The notes under the pieces are model-generated. The model saw only the letters and a program-made list of their open reading frames with translations, ran no database searches and had not been told where the DNA came from. From Streptomyces griseoaurantiacus (GTDB lineage Bacteria; Actinomycetota; Actinomycetes; Streptomycetales; Streptomycetaceae), in NCBI GenBank assembly GCA_014656015.1, contig BNBP01000043.1:1-58555 (forward strand): DNA of 58,555 nucleotides, written 5' to 3'. Made by a program: the position numbers and the translations under genes. Of the stretch, positions 26,464 to 34,989 are shown in pieces. Within the stretch, counting starts at the first letter, position 1. Each line of letters opens with the position of its first letter.

Positions 26464-26504
26464 TTCCGGCCGTACGCCTTCCAATGCAAGGTGTGCGGCC
26501 GGAA
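26464..26504. terminator. Terminator of the aminopeptidase gene
   Basis: 17-bp arms (26464-26480 with 26488-26504), fully paired in RNA when two G-U wobbles are counted, with a 7-base loop. An ATG at 26484 lies in the loop/arm and is therefore an unlikely start for the next gene. Confidence 0.82.
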
Positions 26505-26522
26505 ATGGGTAAGAATGGAAAG

Positions 26523-27230
26523 GTGCTTCCCCAACTGTTCAGTCCCTCCGTCCAGCACACCCTCGACCTCGTCGGCATCTTCGTGTTCGCGATCTCCGGC
26601 GCCCTGCTGGCCGTGCGCAAGAACTTCGACGTCTTCGGCATCGCCGTGCTCGCGGAGGTCACCGCGCTCGGCGGCGGTCTCTTCCGCGACCTGATCATCG
26701 GGGCCGTGCCGCCGGCCGCCTTCACCGACAAGGGCTACTTCGTCACCCCGCTCTTCGCCGCGCTGCTGGTGTTCTTCCTCCACCCCCAGGTGGAGCGGAT
26801 CCAGGGCGCGGTCAACGTCTTCGACGCGGCGGGGCTCGGTCTGTTCTGTGTGGCCGGCACGACGAAGGCGTACGCGTACGGACTGAACCTCACCGCCTCG
26901 GCCGCCCTGGGGCTGGCCACCGCCGTCGGCGGGGGAGTGCTGCGGGACGTGCTCGCCAACGAGGTGCCCTCGCTGCTGCGCTGGGACCGCGACCTGTACG
27001 CGGTGCCCGCGATCGTCGGCGCCTGCATGGTCGCGGTGTTCCTCCACTACGACGTCCTGACCACGTTCACCACGGCCTTCGCGGTGACCGCGGCCTTCGT
27101 ACTGCGGCTGCTGGCGCTGCGCTTCCACTGGCGGGCGCCGCGGGCGTGGAACCGGCGTTCGACCGTGCGGGAGGTGCCGGAGGACGGGCTCGGCGGCGGG
27201 GTGGCCGAACAGGAGAAAGCTACCGCTTAG
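26523..27230 (+). CDS. Trimeric intracellular cation (TRIC) channel family protein, UPF0126
   Basis: A 235-aa membrane protein with seven predicted helices and the internally duplicated glycine motifs of the family: EVTALGGGLFRDLIIG in the first repeat and ATAVGGGVLRDVLANEVP in the second. Prokaryotic TRIC homologues form trimeric K+-permeable channels. Start chosen at the GTG giving MLPQLFSPSVQHTLDLVG. Upstream ATGs (26484, 26505) lie in or directly abut the preceding terminator hairpin. A TAAGAAT -10-like element ends six bases before the GTG, so the message may be leaderless. Confidence 0.87.
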   Translation: MLPQLFSPSVQHTLDLVGIFVFAISGALLAVRKNFDVFGIAVLAEVTALGGGLFRDLIIGAVPPAAFTDKGYFVTPLFAALLVFFLHPQVERIQGAVNVFDAAGLGLFCVAGTTKAYAYGLNLTASAALGLATAVGGGVLRDVLANEVPSLLRWDRDLYAVPAIVGACMVAVFLHYDVLTTFTTAFAVTAAFVLRLLALRFHWRAPRAWNRRSTVREVPEDGLGGGVAEQEKATA

Positions 27231-27255
27231 TATTTGACTGTTGTACGGTGCTCCC

Positions 27256-28146
27256 ATGGCAGACGCACCCACCGCACCGTCCGTCGCCCCCGGCACCCGG
27301 GCCACGATCGGTGACAGCGAGTTCGACCGGGACACCGCGGTCACCCGGCGCGAGTCCGGGGTCCCCGGTGTCTACGACATCGACCTCTCCGCCGACTGGA
27401 CGATCATGGGTGCCGTCAACGGCGGCTACCTCCTCGCCGTCCTCGGGCGGGCACTCGCGGACACCCTGCCGCACGCCGACCCGTTCAGCCTCTCCGCGCA
27501 CTACCTCACCGCTTCCCGCCCGGGCCCGGCCGTGATCCGCGCCGAACTCGTGCGCACCGGCCGCACCCTCTCCACCGGCCAGGCCTCCCTCTTCCAGTAC
27601 GACGAGGAGGGGCGCGAGGTCGAGCGGATCCGCGTCCTCGCCTCCTACGGCGACCTGGACGCGCTGCCCGAGGACGTCCGCACCTCGGCCGAACCGCCCG
27701 CGATCCCCCCGATCGAGAAGTGCTTCGGCGCCGAGGACTCACCCACCCCGGTCCTCGGCGGTTCCGGGATCACCGAGCGACTCCTGCTCAAGCTGGACCC
27801 GGCGACGCTCGGCTGGGCGCTCGGCTCCCCCTCCGGCAAGGGCGAGATGCGGGGCTGGTTCGGGCTGGCCGACGGTCGCGAGGCCGACCCCTTCTCGCTG
27901 CTCCTCGCGGTCGACGCGCTGCCGCCGACCGCCTTCGAACTCGGCCTGTCCGGCTGGGTGCCCACCATCGAACTCACCACCCACGTCCGCGCCCGCCCGG
28001 CTCCGGGCCCGCTGCGGGTGTCGGTCACCACGCGCAACCTTGCCGGCGGCTTCCTGGAGGAGGACGCCGAGGTCTGGGACTCGGCGGACCGCCTGGTCGC
28101 CCAGTCCCGGCAGCTGGCCAGGGTCCGGCTCGCCGAGGGGGCCTGA
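27256..28146 (+). CDS. Acyl-CoA thioesterase family protein (double hotdog)
   Basis: A 296-aa protein with two hotdog-fold halves (about residues 15-115 and 190-290), like TesB/Acot8 and actinobacterial DUF4442-like thioesterases. The N-terminal half shows WTIMGAVNGGYLLAVLGRAL, the long central helix with its conserved NGG, and SAHYLTASRPGPAVIRAEL. It should hydrolyse acyl-CoA esters; chain preference unknown. TACGGT (27244-27249) ends six bases before this ATG and there is no Shine-Dalgarno, favouring a leaderless start here over the TTG 15 bases earlier. Confidence 0.85.
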   Translation: MADAPTAPSVAPGTRATIGDSEFDRDTAVTRRESGVPGVYDIDLSADWTIMGAVNGGYLLAVLGRALADTLPHADPFSLSAHYLTASRPGPAVIRAELVRTGRTLSTGQASLFQYDEEGREVERIRVLASYGDLDALPEDVRTSAEPPAIPPIEKCFGAEDSPTPVLGGSGITERLLLKLDPATLGWALGSPSGKGEMRGWFGLADGREADPFSLLLAVDALPPTAFELGLSGWVPTIELTTHVRARPAPGPLRVSVTTRNLAGGFLEEDAEVWDSADRLVAQSRQLARVRLAEGA

Positions 28147-28301
28147 GCCCCCTGCCTCTCCCTCGCTGATCCTCACCCCCCCCCACGACGCCCCGGGCGC
28201 CGCGGGAGGACCGTCAGGAAACCCTCAAGTTCGCCGTGGGCGGGCCGTCAAGTCCGGTCGGAAGTATCGGAGGCGTCAACCACGACGAATGAGGGAGAGG
28301 C

Positions 28302-30539
28302 ATGGCTACGCTTCTGTACCGCCTGGGTGCTCTGGGCGCGCGACGATGGCGAACGATGCTGGTCGGGTGGCTCGTGGCCCTGGGCGCGCTGATCGGCCTG
28401 GGCTTCTCGGCCGCCGGTGACTTCCAGGACAGCGGTTCCATCCCCGGGTCGCCGGCCCAGACGGCCCTGGCCAGGATGGACCGGCACTTCCCCTCGCCGG
28501 ACGCCCAGTCCGCGCAGATCGTCTTCCAGGCGCCGGCCGGGCACAGGCTGACCGAACCCGGCCTGAGGAAGGCACTGGCCTCCACCCTCGCGGCGACGCG
28601 TGACGTCGGCGGAGTGAGGGAGGTCGGCGACCCCGCCGAGAACGGCACCCTCTCCGAGGACGCGCGCACCGCCGTCGCGGAGGTCACGTTCACCACCAAG
28701 GCCGAGGACAACGTGCCCGCGAGCACACTCGACGCCGTCCAAGCCGCCGGGGACCCGGCCGAACGGGCGGGCCTGAGGACCGTCTACGGCGGTGACGCCT
28801 ACGCCGAGTCCACTGCTCCGGTCGGACCCACCGAGCTGATCGGCATGGGCGTGGCCCTGGTCATCCTCATGATCACGTTCGGTTCGCTGGTCGCCGCCGG
28901 CCTGCCGCTGCTGACCGCAGCCCTGGGGGTCGTCGGCACGATGGCCGCCATGATGGGCGCGGCCTCGGTCCTCGGCGTGAGCGACAACGCGCCCACCCTG
29001 GCGATGATGCTGGGGCTCGCCGTCGGCATCGACTACGCCCTGTTCATCGTCCACCGCCACCGGGCCCAGCTCGCCACCGGGATGCCCGTGGTGGAATCCG
29101 TCGCCCGGGCCAACGCGACGGCGGGCAGCGCCGTGGTCTTCGCCGGCGCCACCGTCATCATCGCCCTGGCCGGGCTGTCGGTCGCCGGAGTCCCGATGCT
29201 CACGTCGATGGGGCTGGCCTCCGCCGGCGCCGTCGCCTCCGCGGTCGTCCTGGCACTGGGGCTGCTCCCCGCCGTCCTCGGCATGGCCGGCCGCGGTCTC
29301 ACCCCCCGGCCCGGCACGCGCGCCGGCCGTTTCGCCCTGCCGGGCCTGCGCGGCCGCGGCCGGCGCGGGACGGCTTCCGGTGGGCGCACTCCCCTGGGGA
29401 CGCGCTGGACGCAGGCCGTGATGCGCCGTCCGGTGCGGTCCCTGATCATCGGAGCCGTCGCCCTCCTCGCGCTGGCCCTGCCCGCCCTGCGGCTCGAACT
29501 CGCCGTCACCGACGAGGGCAACGCCCCCGCCACCTCCTCCGGCCGTCAGGCCTACGACGTGATCGGTGACGCCTTCGGCCCCGGTGCGAACGGCCCGCTG
29601 GTCGTCCTCGTCGAGGACGAGGACCCGAAGGCCGTCGTCTCGGCGGCCGAAGCGGTCGAGGACAGGCTGCGCACCGTCGAGGGCATCGCGGATGTCAGCG
29701 GGATCGACGTGGCCAAGGACACGACCGCCGCACGCATCCGGATCATCCCCGAGACCGGCCCCCGCACCGCGGAGACCAGCGCGCTGGTCTCGCGGCTGCG
29801 CACCGACCTGCGCCCGCTGGGGACCTCCACCGGCACCTACGTCGCCGTCACCGGCATGACCGCCGTGAGCATCGACGTCTCCGACAAACTCGGCGGCGCG
29901 CTCGTCCCCTTCGGGATCGTGGTGGTCGGCTTCTCACTGCTCCTGCTGATGGTCGCCTTCCGGTCCCTGGCCATCCCCGTCAAGGCCACCGTCGGGTTCC
30001 TGCTCTCCCTCGGTGCCGCGTTCGGAGCCACCGTCGCGGTCTTCCAGTGGGGCTGGCTGGCCGGTCCGCTGGGCGTGGACGGCACGGGTCCGGTGGCCGC
30101 CTTCATGCCGATCATCGTCATGGCCGTCCTCTTCGGACTCGCCATGGACTACGAGGTGTTCCTCGTCTCCGCCATGCGGGAGGACTACGTCCGCCACCGC
30201 GACGCCCGGGCCGCCGTCCTCGCCGGGGCACGCGACGCCGCCCGGGTGGTCACCGCGGCCGCCCTCATCATGGTCTCGGTGTTCCTCAGCTTCCTGTTCT
30301 CCCACGACGCGGACACGATGGCGATCGCGTTCGCCCTGGCCTTCGGGGTCCTGGTGGACGCCTTCGTGGTCCGCATGACCCTGGTGCCCGCGGTCATGGC
30401 CCTCCTCGGCGACCGGGCCTGGTGGCTGCCGCGAAGGCTCGACCGCGTCCTGCCCCGCCTCGACGTCGAGGGCGAGAGCCTCGGCGCCCACGGCACCGGC
30501 CCCCTTCCCGTCGGGCCCTCCGTACCCGCGAACATGTGA
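28302..30539 (+). CDS. MMPL family (RND-type) transporter
   Basis: A 745-aa membrane transporter with 12 predicted helices and two extracytoplasmic porter loops (about residues 35-175 and 400-530). The proton-relay Asp-Tyr pairs of MmpL proteins are present in both halves: GLAVGIDYALFIVHRHR and GLAMDYEVFLVSAMRE. Such pumps export lipids, siderophores or antibiotics using proton motive force. ATG start preceded by GAGGGAGAGG. The two-component genes begin 117 bp downstream and very likely govern it; the substrate is unknown. Confidence 0.93.
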   Translation: MATLLYRLGALGARRWRTMLVGWLVALGALIGLGFSAAGDFQDSGSIPGSPAQTALARMDRHFPSPDAQSAQIVFQAPAGHRLTEPGLRKALASTLAATRDVGGVREVGDPAENGTLSEDARTAVAEVTFTTKAEDNVPASTLDAVQAAGDPAERAGLRTVYGGDAYAESTAPVGPTELIGMGVALVILMITFGSLVAAGLPLLTAALGVVGTMAAMMGAASVLGVSDNAPTLAMMLGLAVGIDYALFIVHRHRAQLATGMPVVESVARANATAGSAVVFAGATVIIALAGLSVAGVPMLTSMGLASAGAVASAVVLALGLLPAVLGMAGRGLTPRPGTRAGRFALPGLRGRGRRGTASGGRTPLGTRWTQAVMRRPVRSLIIGAVALLALALPALRLELAVTDEGNAPATSSGRQAYDVIGDAFGPGANGPLVVLVEDEDPKAVVSAAEAVEDRLRTVEGIADVSGIDVAKDTTAARIRIIPETGPRTAETSALVSRLRTDLRPLGTSTGTYVAVTGMTAVSIDVSDKLGGALVPFGIVVVGFSLLLLMVAFRSLAIPVKATVGFLLSLGAAFGATVAVFQWGWLAGPLGVDGTGPVAAFMPIIVMAVLFGLAMDYEVFLVSAMREDYVRHRDARAAVLAGARDAARVVTAAALIMVSVFLSFLFSHDADTMAIAFALAFGVLVDAFVVRMTLVPAVMALLGDRAWWLPRRLDRVLPRLDVEGESLGAHGTGPLPVGPSVPANM

Positions 30540-30555
30540 CGTGACGTGACGTGAC
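30536..30555 (+). repeat. (GTGAC)x4 tandem repeat
   Basis: Four perfect tandem copies of GTGAC, beginning in the last codons of the MMPL gene and covering its stop. It could be a slippage-prone microsatellite or half-sites for the adjacent regulators. Confidence 0.8.
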
Positions 30556-30655
30556 GAGCAGCCGAGCAGATACCGGGACACGCACCGCCCACCCCGCGCC
30601 GGCCGGAGCGGCGGCCGGGGCCGGGCGGTCCACCGAGCCCGCCCAGGGAGCACCG

Positions 30656-31378
30656 ATGAACGACGCAGTGGCACCGCGACCCGCCGACCGTGTCCTCGTG
30701 GTCGACGACGATCCCGGCATCCGCCGTCTGCTGATCTCGGCCCTCGGGTTCGCGGGCTTCGAGGTCGACGTGGCGGGCGACCTCACCGAGGCACTGGAGC
30801 ACGTCGACCGCAGGCCCCCCGACGTCGTCGTCCTCGACGTCATGCTGCCCGGGGCCGACGGCTTCGAGATCCTCCAGCTCCTGCGCGCCCGCGCCGTCGA
30901 CGTCCCGGTGCTCTTCCTGACCGCCCGGGACGCCGTGGAGGACCGGGTGCGGGGCCTGCGCCTGGGCGGTGACGACTACGTCACCAAGCCCTTCAGCGTC
31001 GTCGAGGTCGGCGCCCGCCTCCAGGCCCTGCTCCGCCGGGCCCGGGGCGGCGCCCCGGCCCCGGAGGAGACCACCGGACTGCGGTGCGCGGACCTGGAGA
31101 TCGACGACCCCCGCCACGAGGTCCGCCGGGCGGGCGAACCCGTCGACCTCTCGCCCACCGAGTACCGCCTGCTGCACTACCTGCTCAGCCATCAGGGACA
31201 GGTCCTGTCCCGGGCGCAGATCCTGGAGGCGGTCTGGCAGTACGACTTCGGCGGGGACACCGTCGTCGTCGAACGGTTCGTGTCCAACCTCCGACGCAAG
31301 ATCGACCAGGGCCGGGAGCCGCTGCTGCACACCGTCCGCGGGGTCGGCTACACGCTGCGGGAGCAGGCCGCCAGGTGA
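30656..31378 (+). CDS. OmpR/PhoB-type response regulator
   Basis: A 240-aa two-domain regulator. The receiver has the acidic DDDPG pocket (about residues 17-21), phospho-acceptor Asp61 in VVVLDVMLPG, and LTARD and DYVTKPF with the conserved Lys. The C-terminal winged helix begins near residue 145, with SPTEYRLLHYLLSHQGQVLS and VVERFVSNLRRKID. ATG start placed after AGGGAG. GTGA overlap with the kinase gene. It probably controls the upstream MMPL exporter and its own operon. Confidence 0.95.
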   Translation: MNDAVAPRPADRVLVVDDDPGIRRLLISALGFAGFEVDVAGDLTEALEHVDRRPPDVVVLDVMLPGADGFEILQLLRARAVDVPVLFLTARDAVEDRVRGLRLGGDDYVTKPFSVVEVGARLQALLRRARGGAPAPEETTGLRCADLEIDDPRHEVRRAGEPVDLSPTEYRLLHYLLSHQGQVLSRAQILEAVWQYDFGGDTVVVERFVSNLRRKIDQGREPLLHTVRGVGYTLREQAAR

Positions 31379-32808
31379 ACATCGAGCGCCGCGCGGTCTG
31401 GTCCCGTTCGAGTGTCCGCCTGCGACTTCTCGCCGGCCTGGCCGTCCTCCTCGTCTTCGGGCTCACGGCCAGCACCACCATCAGCGCCTTCCTTCTTGAG
31501 GACTTCCTCGACAAGCGTGACGACAGGACACTGCGGGACCGGGCCGACGCGGTGGCCCAGGTCGTCGCACACGGTCCGCAGACCGCCGATGCCGACCAGC
31601 TCGCGGCCCTCCTCGGGCCGCCGCTGGGTGTCGTCGCCGTCGACAAGGACAACAAGGTCCTGGAGAGCACCGGTTCGGCGACCGCGGCGGCCGACGCGCT
31701 CGCCCGACGGAGCACGACCGTGCCCGTCGGCAGCATCCTCACCTACGACGGACACGACGAACGAAACGGCCTCTCGGCCATCCGCGTACCCAGCCCCGGA
31801 CTCACCCTCGTCGACCGCACCCCCACGAAGCGGGTCATCCGCCCGGCGGCGCTCGTCCTGTGCATCGACACCTCGATCGACGACAGTACGACCGCCGCCC
31901 TCATCAAGCGCCAACTCGGCCTCGTCGCCGGTGCCCTGATCGTCCTGCTGGCGCTGGCGGGCCTCGTCCTGCGGCTCGGCATGCGGCCGCTGGCCAGGAT
32001 GGCCCGCACCGCCGACGCCATCGCCGAGGGGCACCTGGACGAACGGCTGCCCACCCGGAGCGACGGCAGCGAGACCGACCTGCTCGCCGAGGCCGTCAAC
32101 CGCGCCTTCGACGCCCAGGCCCGCGCGGAGGCGACCGTGCGGTCCATGGCCGCCGACACCTCGCACGAACTGCGCACCCCGCTCGCCACCATCTCCGGCT
32201 GGCTCGACCTGCACCGGCAGGGCGGCGTTTCCGGGCCCGGCCTGGAGACGGCGCTCGAACACATCGAGAACGAGGTGGGACGCATGCGCCTGCTCGTGGA
32301 GGACCTCTCCCTGCTCGCCCGCCTGGACGCCGGCCGGCCCGTCGAGCAGGACCCCGTGGACCTCACCGAACTGGCCGCCGGCGTCGTCGAGGACGCCCAG
32401 ATCATCCATCCCGAACGCCGCGTCGCCCTGGCGTCCGCGCCGCCGGCCCTCGTCCTCGGCGATGCCGGCCGGCTGCAGCAGGTGGTGCGCAACCTCGTCG
32501 GCAACGCGGTGCAGCACACCCCGGCCCGCACCGGCGTCCTGGTGGAGATCACCCTCGACCGCAAGGACGTGCGGCTGCGCGTCGTCGACGACGGGCCCGG
32601 CATCCCCGCCCAGGACCTGCCCCGGATCTTCGAACGCTTCTGGCGGGCCGAGGCCAGCCGCAGCCGGGCCTACGGCGGCTCCGGCCTCGGCCTGGCCATC
32701 GTCGAAGCCATCGTCCACGCCCACCACGGTCATGTGGACGTCGAGTCGGAAGTGGGCGTCGGGACCACCGTCACCGTCCTGCTGCCGCGGAGGAAGGGGC
32801 AGCCGTGA
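31375..32808 (+). CDS. Sensor histidine kinase
   Basis: A 477-aa membrane kinase: helix 1 (about 17-37), an extracytoplasmic sensor of ~140 residues, helix 2 (about 180-200), HAMP linker (GMRPLARMARTADAIAEG), dimerisation domain with His264 in TSHELRTPLATISG, and ATPase domain with N box NLVGNAVQHT and G boxes DDGPGI and GGSGLGLAIV. GTG start overlaps the response-regulator stop (GTGA), and its own stop overlaps the LuxR-type gene in the same way, so all three are co-translated. Signal unknown. Confidence 0.95.
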   Translation: MNIERRAVWSRSSVRLRLLAGLAVLLVFGLTASTTISAFLLEDFLDKRDDRTLRDRADAVAQVVAHGPQTADADQLAALLGPPLGVVAVDKDNKVLESTGSATAAADALARRSTTVPVGSILTYDGHDERNGLSAIRVPSPGLTLVDRTPTKRVIRPAALVLCIDTSIDDSTTAALIKRQLGLVAGALIVLLALAGLVLRLGMRPLARMARTADAIAEGHLDERLPTRSDGSETDLLAEAVNRAFDAQARAEATVRSMAADTSHELRTPLATISGWLDLHRQGGVSGPGLETALEHIENEVGRMRLLVEDLSLLARLDAGRPVEQDPVDLTELAAGVVEDAQIIHPERRVALASAPPALVLGDAGRLQQVVRNLVGNAVQHTPARTGVLVEITLDRKDVRLRVVDDGPGIPAQDLPRIFERFWRAEASRSRAYGGSGLGLAIVEAIVHAHHGHVDVESEVGVGTTVTVLLPRRKGQP

Positions 32809-33539
32809 ACACCGTGCTCCTCGCCGGCGGCCCCGCACTGGTGCGGGAGGCCGTGGCACGGGTGATCGAGGGCAGCCGGCTCGTCGACGCGGTGGAACGG
32901 GCCACCGAGGAGACCCGGTTCGGTGCGCCGCCGCGGGCTGGCACCCGACCGGACGCCATCCTGCTCGTGCGCACGGCCGACGGGCCCCGGGACCGGGGCG
33001 AGGGCCCTGGCGCGGACGGCCGCCGGGCACCGGGCGGGAGTCCCACCGAAGGCGCGGAGGCCGTCGCCGCCGCCTCCGCGATCGCCCCGACGATCGTCCT
33101 CGGTGTCGCGGACGCCACGGAGGCCGACAGATGTCTGCGCGCGGGCGCCACCGGCGTCCTCGCCGCCGACATCACCGCCGTCCAGCTCCTCGCGGCCCTG
33201 GAGACGGTGCTGCGCGGGGGCCTGGTCGTCGTGCTGGGCGCCGCCCCCGCCCCCGCGGTGCCCGGGCCGCGGACGGCCGGCGCGGGGGTGGTCGGGACGC
33301 TGTCCCTGCGGGAGCGTCAGGTGCTCACCCTGCTGGCGAGCGGCCGGGGGACACCCGCCATCGCGACCGCGCTGAGGATCAGCCCGCTCACCGTGAAGAC
33401 CCACATAGCCCACCTGCTGTCCAAGCTCGGGGTCAGCCGACGGGGTCACGCGATCGCCGTCGCCTACGAACACGGTCTCGTGGTGCCGGGTGCCAGCCCG
33501 GCCGGCACGCTGCTGAGTCACCTCCCCGAGGCGTCCTGA
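32805..33539 (+). CDS. LuxR-type DNA-binding protein with degenerate receiver
   Basis: A 244-aa NarL/FixJ-like protein. The C-terminal LuxR helix-turn-helix is intact (LSLRERQVLTLLASGRGT, then ISPLTVKTHIAHLLSKLG). The N-terminal region keeps receiver-like strands (NTVLLAGGPALVREAVARVI, PTIVLGVADATEADRCLRAG) but lacks the acidic pair, the phospho-Asp and the conserved Lys. A Gly/Arg-rich insert (about residues 65-90) replaces the active-site loop. It should bind DNA independently of phosphorylation, perhaps via a ligand or protein contact. Third gene of the two-component operon, by GTGA overlap. Confidence 0.88.
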   Translation: MNTVLLAGGPALVREAVARVIEGSRLVDAVERATEETRFGAPPRAGTRPDAILLVRTADGPRDRGEGPGADGRRAPGGSPTEGAEAVAAASAIAPTIVLGVADATEADRCLRAGATGVLAADITAVQLLAALETVLRGGLVVVLGAAPAPAVPGPRTAGAGVVGTLSLRERQVLTLLASGRGTPAIATALRISPLTVKTHIAHLLSKLGVSRRGHAIAVAYEHGLVVPGASPAGTLLSHLPEAS

Positions 33540-33585
33540 GGGGTGCGCGCGCCGGTGCGCGGGCGGGACGGTGCGCGCCGGCCGG

Positions 33586-34221
33586 TCAGCCGTCCAGCCA
33601 GTGCCGGCGGCCGAGGGCGATGAGGCGCATCTGGCGGGTCGCGAGCCGGGTCACGCGCTCGCGCTCCCGTTCCGGCTCCGCCGCCTCGCGGCTCTCCAGG
33701 AACAGGGAGGCCGTCACCAGCATCTGGTCGACGTAGAGCTGGGCCAGCATCAGCAGGTCGTCCCCGCTCCAGCCGGCCGACTCCGGCTGCCCGGCGAGTT
33801 CGGTGCGCACCTCCTCGGCGAACCGTGCCAGTTCCCGCCGTATCGCCTCGCGCACCGGCGCCACCCCGCCGTGCCGCTCGCGGGCGACGAAGCGCACGTG
33901 CGCGGGATGCGCCTCGACGTGCCGTGAGATCAGCTCGACGGCGCGGGCGATGCGCTCCTCGCTGTCCCCGGGGACGGACACCGTCGCGCCGATCATCGGG
34001 TGCAGGGAGCCGAGTGCCTCCTCGACGAGCGCGGCGCCGAGGTCGGCCGTCGAGCGGAAGTGCCGGTAGAAGGCGGTCGGGGCGACACCCACCGCCCGGG
34101 TGACCTCGCGCAGGCCCAGGCTGCTCAGGCTCTGCTCCTCCAGCAGGACGAGCGCCGCGTCCAGGAGTGCCCGGCGGGTCTTCTGCTTCTGTGCCTGGCG
34201 GATGCCGGAGGTGTGACTCAT
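33586..34221 (-). CDS. TetR/AcrR family regulator
   Basis: A 211-aa repressor. The HTH is TRRALLDAALVLLEE, then LGLREVTRAVGVAPTAFYRHF (about residues 15-60). The C-terminal ligand domain is of the FabR/DesT-like kind (MIGATVSVPGDSEERIARAVELI, YVDQMLVTASLFL). Related proteins sense acyl-CoAs or membrane lipids. It is divergent from two small membrane-protein genes, and two identical-type operators in the shared intergenic DNA suggest it represses both sides. The start ATG is only 6 bp from the nearer operator, leaving no room for a normal leader. Confidence 0.9.
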   Translation of the reverse strand: MSHTSGIRQAQKQKTRRALLDAALVLLEEQSLSSLGLREVTRAVGVAPTAFYRHFRSTADLGAALVEEALGSLHPMIGATVSVPGDSEERIARAVELISRHVEAHPAHVRFVARERHGGVAPVREAIRRELARFAEEVRTELAGQPESAGWSGDDLLMLAQLYVDQMLVTASLFLESREAAEPERERERVTRLATRQMRLIALGRRHWLDG

Positions 34222-34227
34222 GCCATG

Positions 34228-34297
34228 CAGTCAACAACTGTTCTCCGGGCTTGCAAAGTCATGAGTGGCCCTAGACTGGGAAGTCAGTAAACAACTG
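34228..34297. promoter_or_regulatory. Twin operators CAGTNAACAACTG
   Basis: CAGTCAACAACTG (34228-34240) and CAGTAAACAACTG (34285-34297) are two dyads with CAGT/ACTG arms, 57 bp centre to centre. One is adjacent to the tetR start and one lies before the membrane-protein gene. The arrangement and resemblance strongly suggest binding sites of the TetR protein encoded next door. Confidence 0.75.
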
Positions 34298-34331
34298 TAA
34301 CCGCAATATTCGACCGAAGGGGCCCCGTCCC

Positions 34332-34496
34332 ATGCTGCTCCTCGTCGCCGCGCTCCTGCTGCTGGGCACCGTGCTCGGCACCGTGGCCCACGCCCCGCTG
34401 TCCGTCAGCCTCCTCGCCGGGGGCGCCATCGCGCTCTGGCTCGCGATCTTCGCCCTCCGCGAGCGGTACGGGCGCCGCCGCACCTCGGCGCACTGA
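34332..34496 (+). CDS. Small membrane protein (54 aa)
   Basis: A 54-residue open frame, MLLLVAALLLLGTVLGTVAH onward, with two hydrophobic helices (about 2-18 and 22-42) and a basic C-terminus rich in Arg (RERYGRRR). The codon third positions are strongly G/C as in real Streptomyces genes. It starts 35 bp after the second TetR operator and is followed by another small membrane gene 53 bp on, so the two probably form one repressed unit. Function unknown; below usual gene-calling length. Confidence 0.65.
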   Translation: MLLLVAALLLLGTVLGTVAHAPLSVSLLAGGAIALWLAIFALRERYGRRRTSAH

Positions 34497-34549
34497 CGTC
34501 CGCCCGTCCCGTTCCCCCGTCCGACCGACCGTCTGGAGCTGACCGCACC

Positions 34550-34816
34550 ATGGAACTCACCGCCACCTCGACCCGGCCCACCGGCAAGCGGGACACCGAC
34601 GGCATGGCCGTGGCGTCCTTCGTCCTCGGTCTGCTCGGCCTGCTGGTCCTCAACCTCTTCCTCGGCCCCATCGCCATCGTCCTGGCCTCGGTCTCCCTCT
34701 GGCGGGGCACCAGGCGCCCCGGCCGTGCCGCCCTGGGCCTCGCCCTCGGCGTGGCCGACCTGATCGTCCTGGTCACCCTCATGCAGGCCGACCACACGGT
34801 CTCCTGGAGCTTCTGA
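34550..34816 (+). CDS. DUF4190-type small membrane protein
   Basis: An 88-aa protein. A short polar N-terminus, then two membrane segments (GMAVASFVLGLLGLLVLNLF, about 18-37, continuing through GPIAIVLASVSL, and AALGLALGVADLIVLVTLM). The block ASFVLGLLG plus GPIAIVLA plus GLALGVADLI is the DUF4190 pattern seen in many actinobacterial membrane proteins. ATG start. A hairpin terminator follows at 34822-34846. Likely under control of the neighbouring TetR protein; biochemical role unknown. Confidence 0.82.
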   Translation: MELTATSTRPTGKRDTDGMAVASFVLGLLGLLVLNLFLGPIAIVLASVSLWRGTRRPGRAALGLALGVADLIVLVTLMQADHTVSWSF

Positions 34817-34821
34817 CCCGA

Positions 34822-34846
34822 GGGTGCGCGCGGAGGGGCCGCACCC
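34822..34846 (+). terminator. Hairpin terminator
   Basis: GGGTGCG (34822-34828) pairs with CGCACCC (34840-34846), directly after the DUF4190 stop codon. Confidence 0.6.
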
Positions 34847-34989
34847 GCGTAACCCGGCCGACGGCGCCCGTCCGAGGGGCGCGCGGAACCGCGCGAGCGA
34901 CCATGATCCACCCGCACCCGCCCACGCGCCGGACCCACGCCCACCGCCCGCCGAGGTCGGCGCGCCCGCCCCGTAGAATTCGCCTCACC

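Noticed and set aside
26484..26522. ATG at 26484 as start of the TRIC channel gene
   Set aside because: It lies inside the terminator hairpin 26464-26504 and adds residues not typical of the family.
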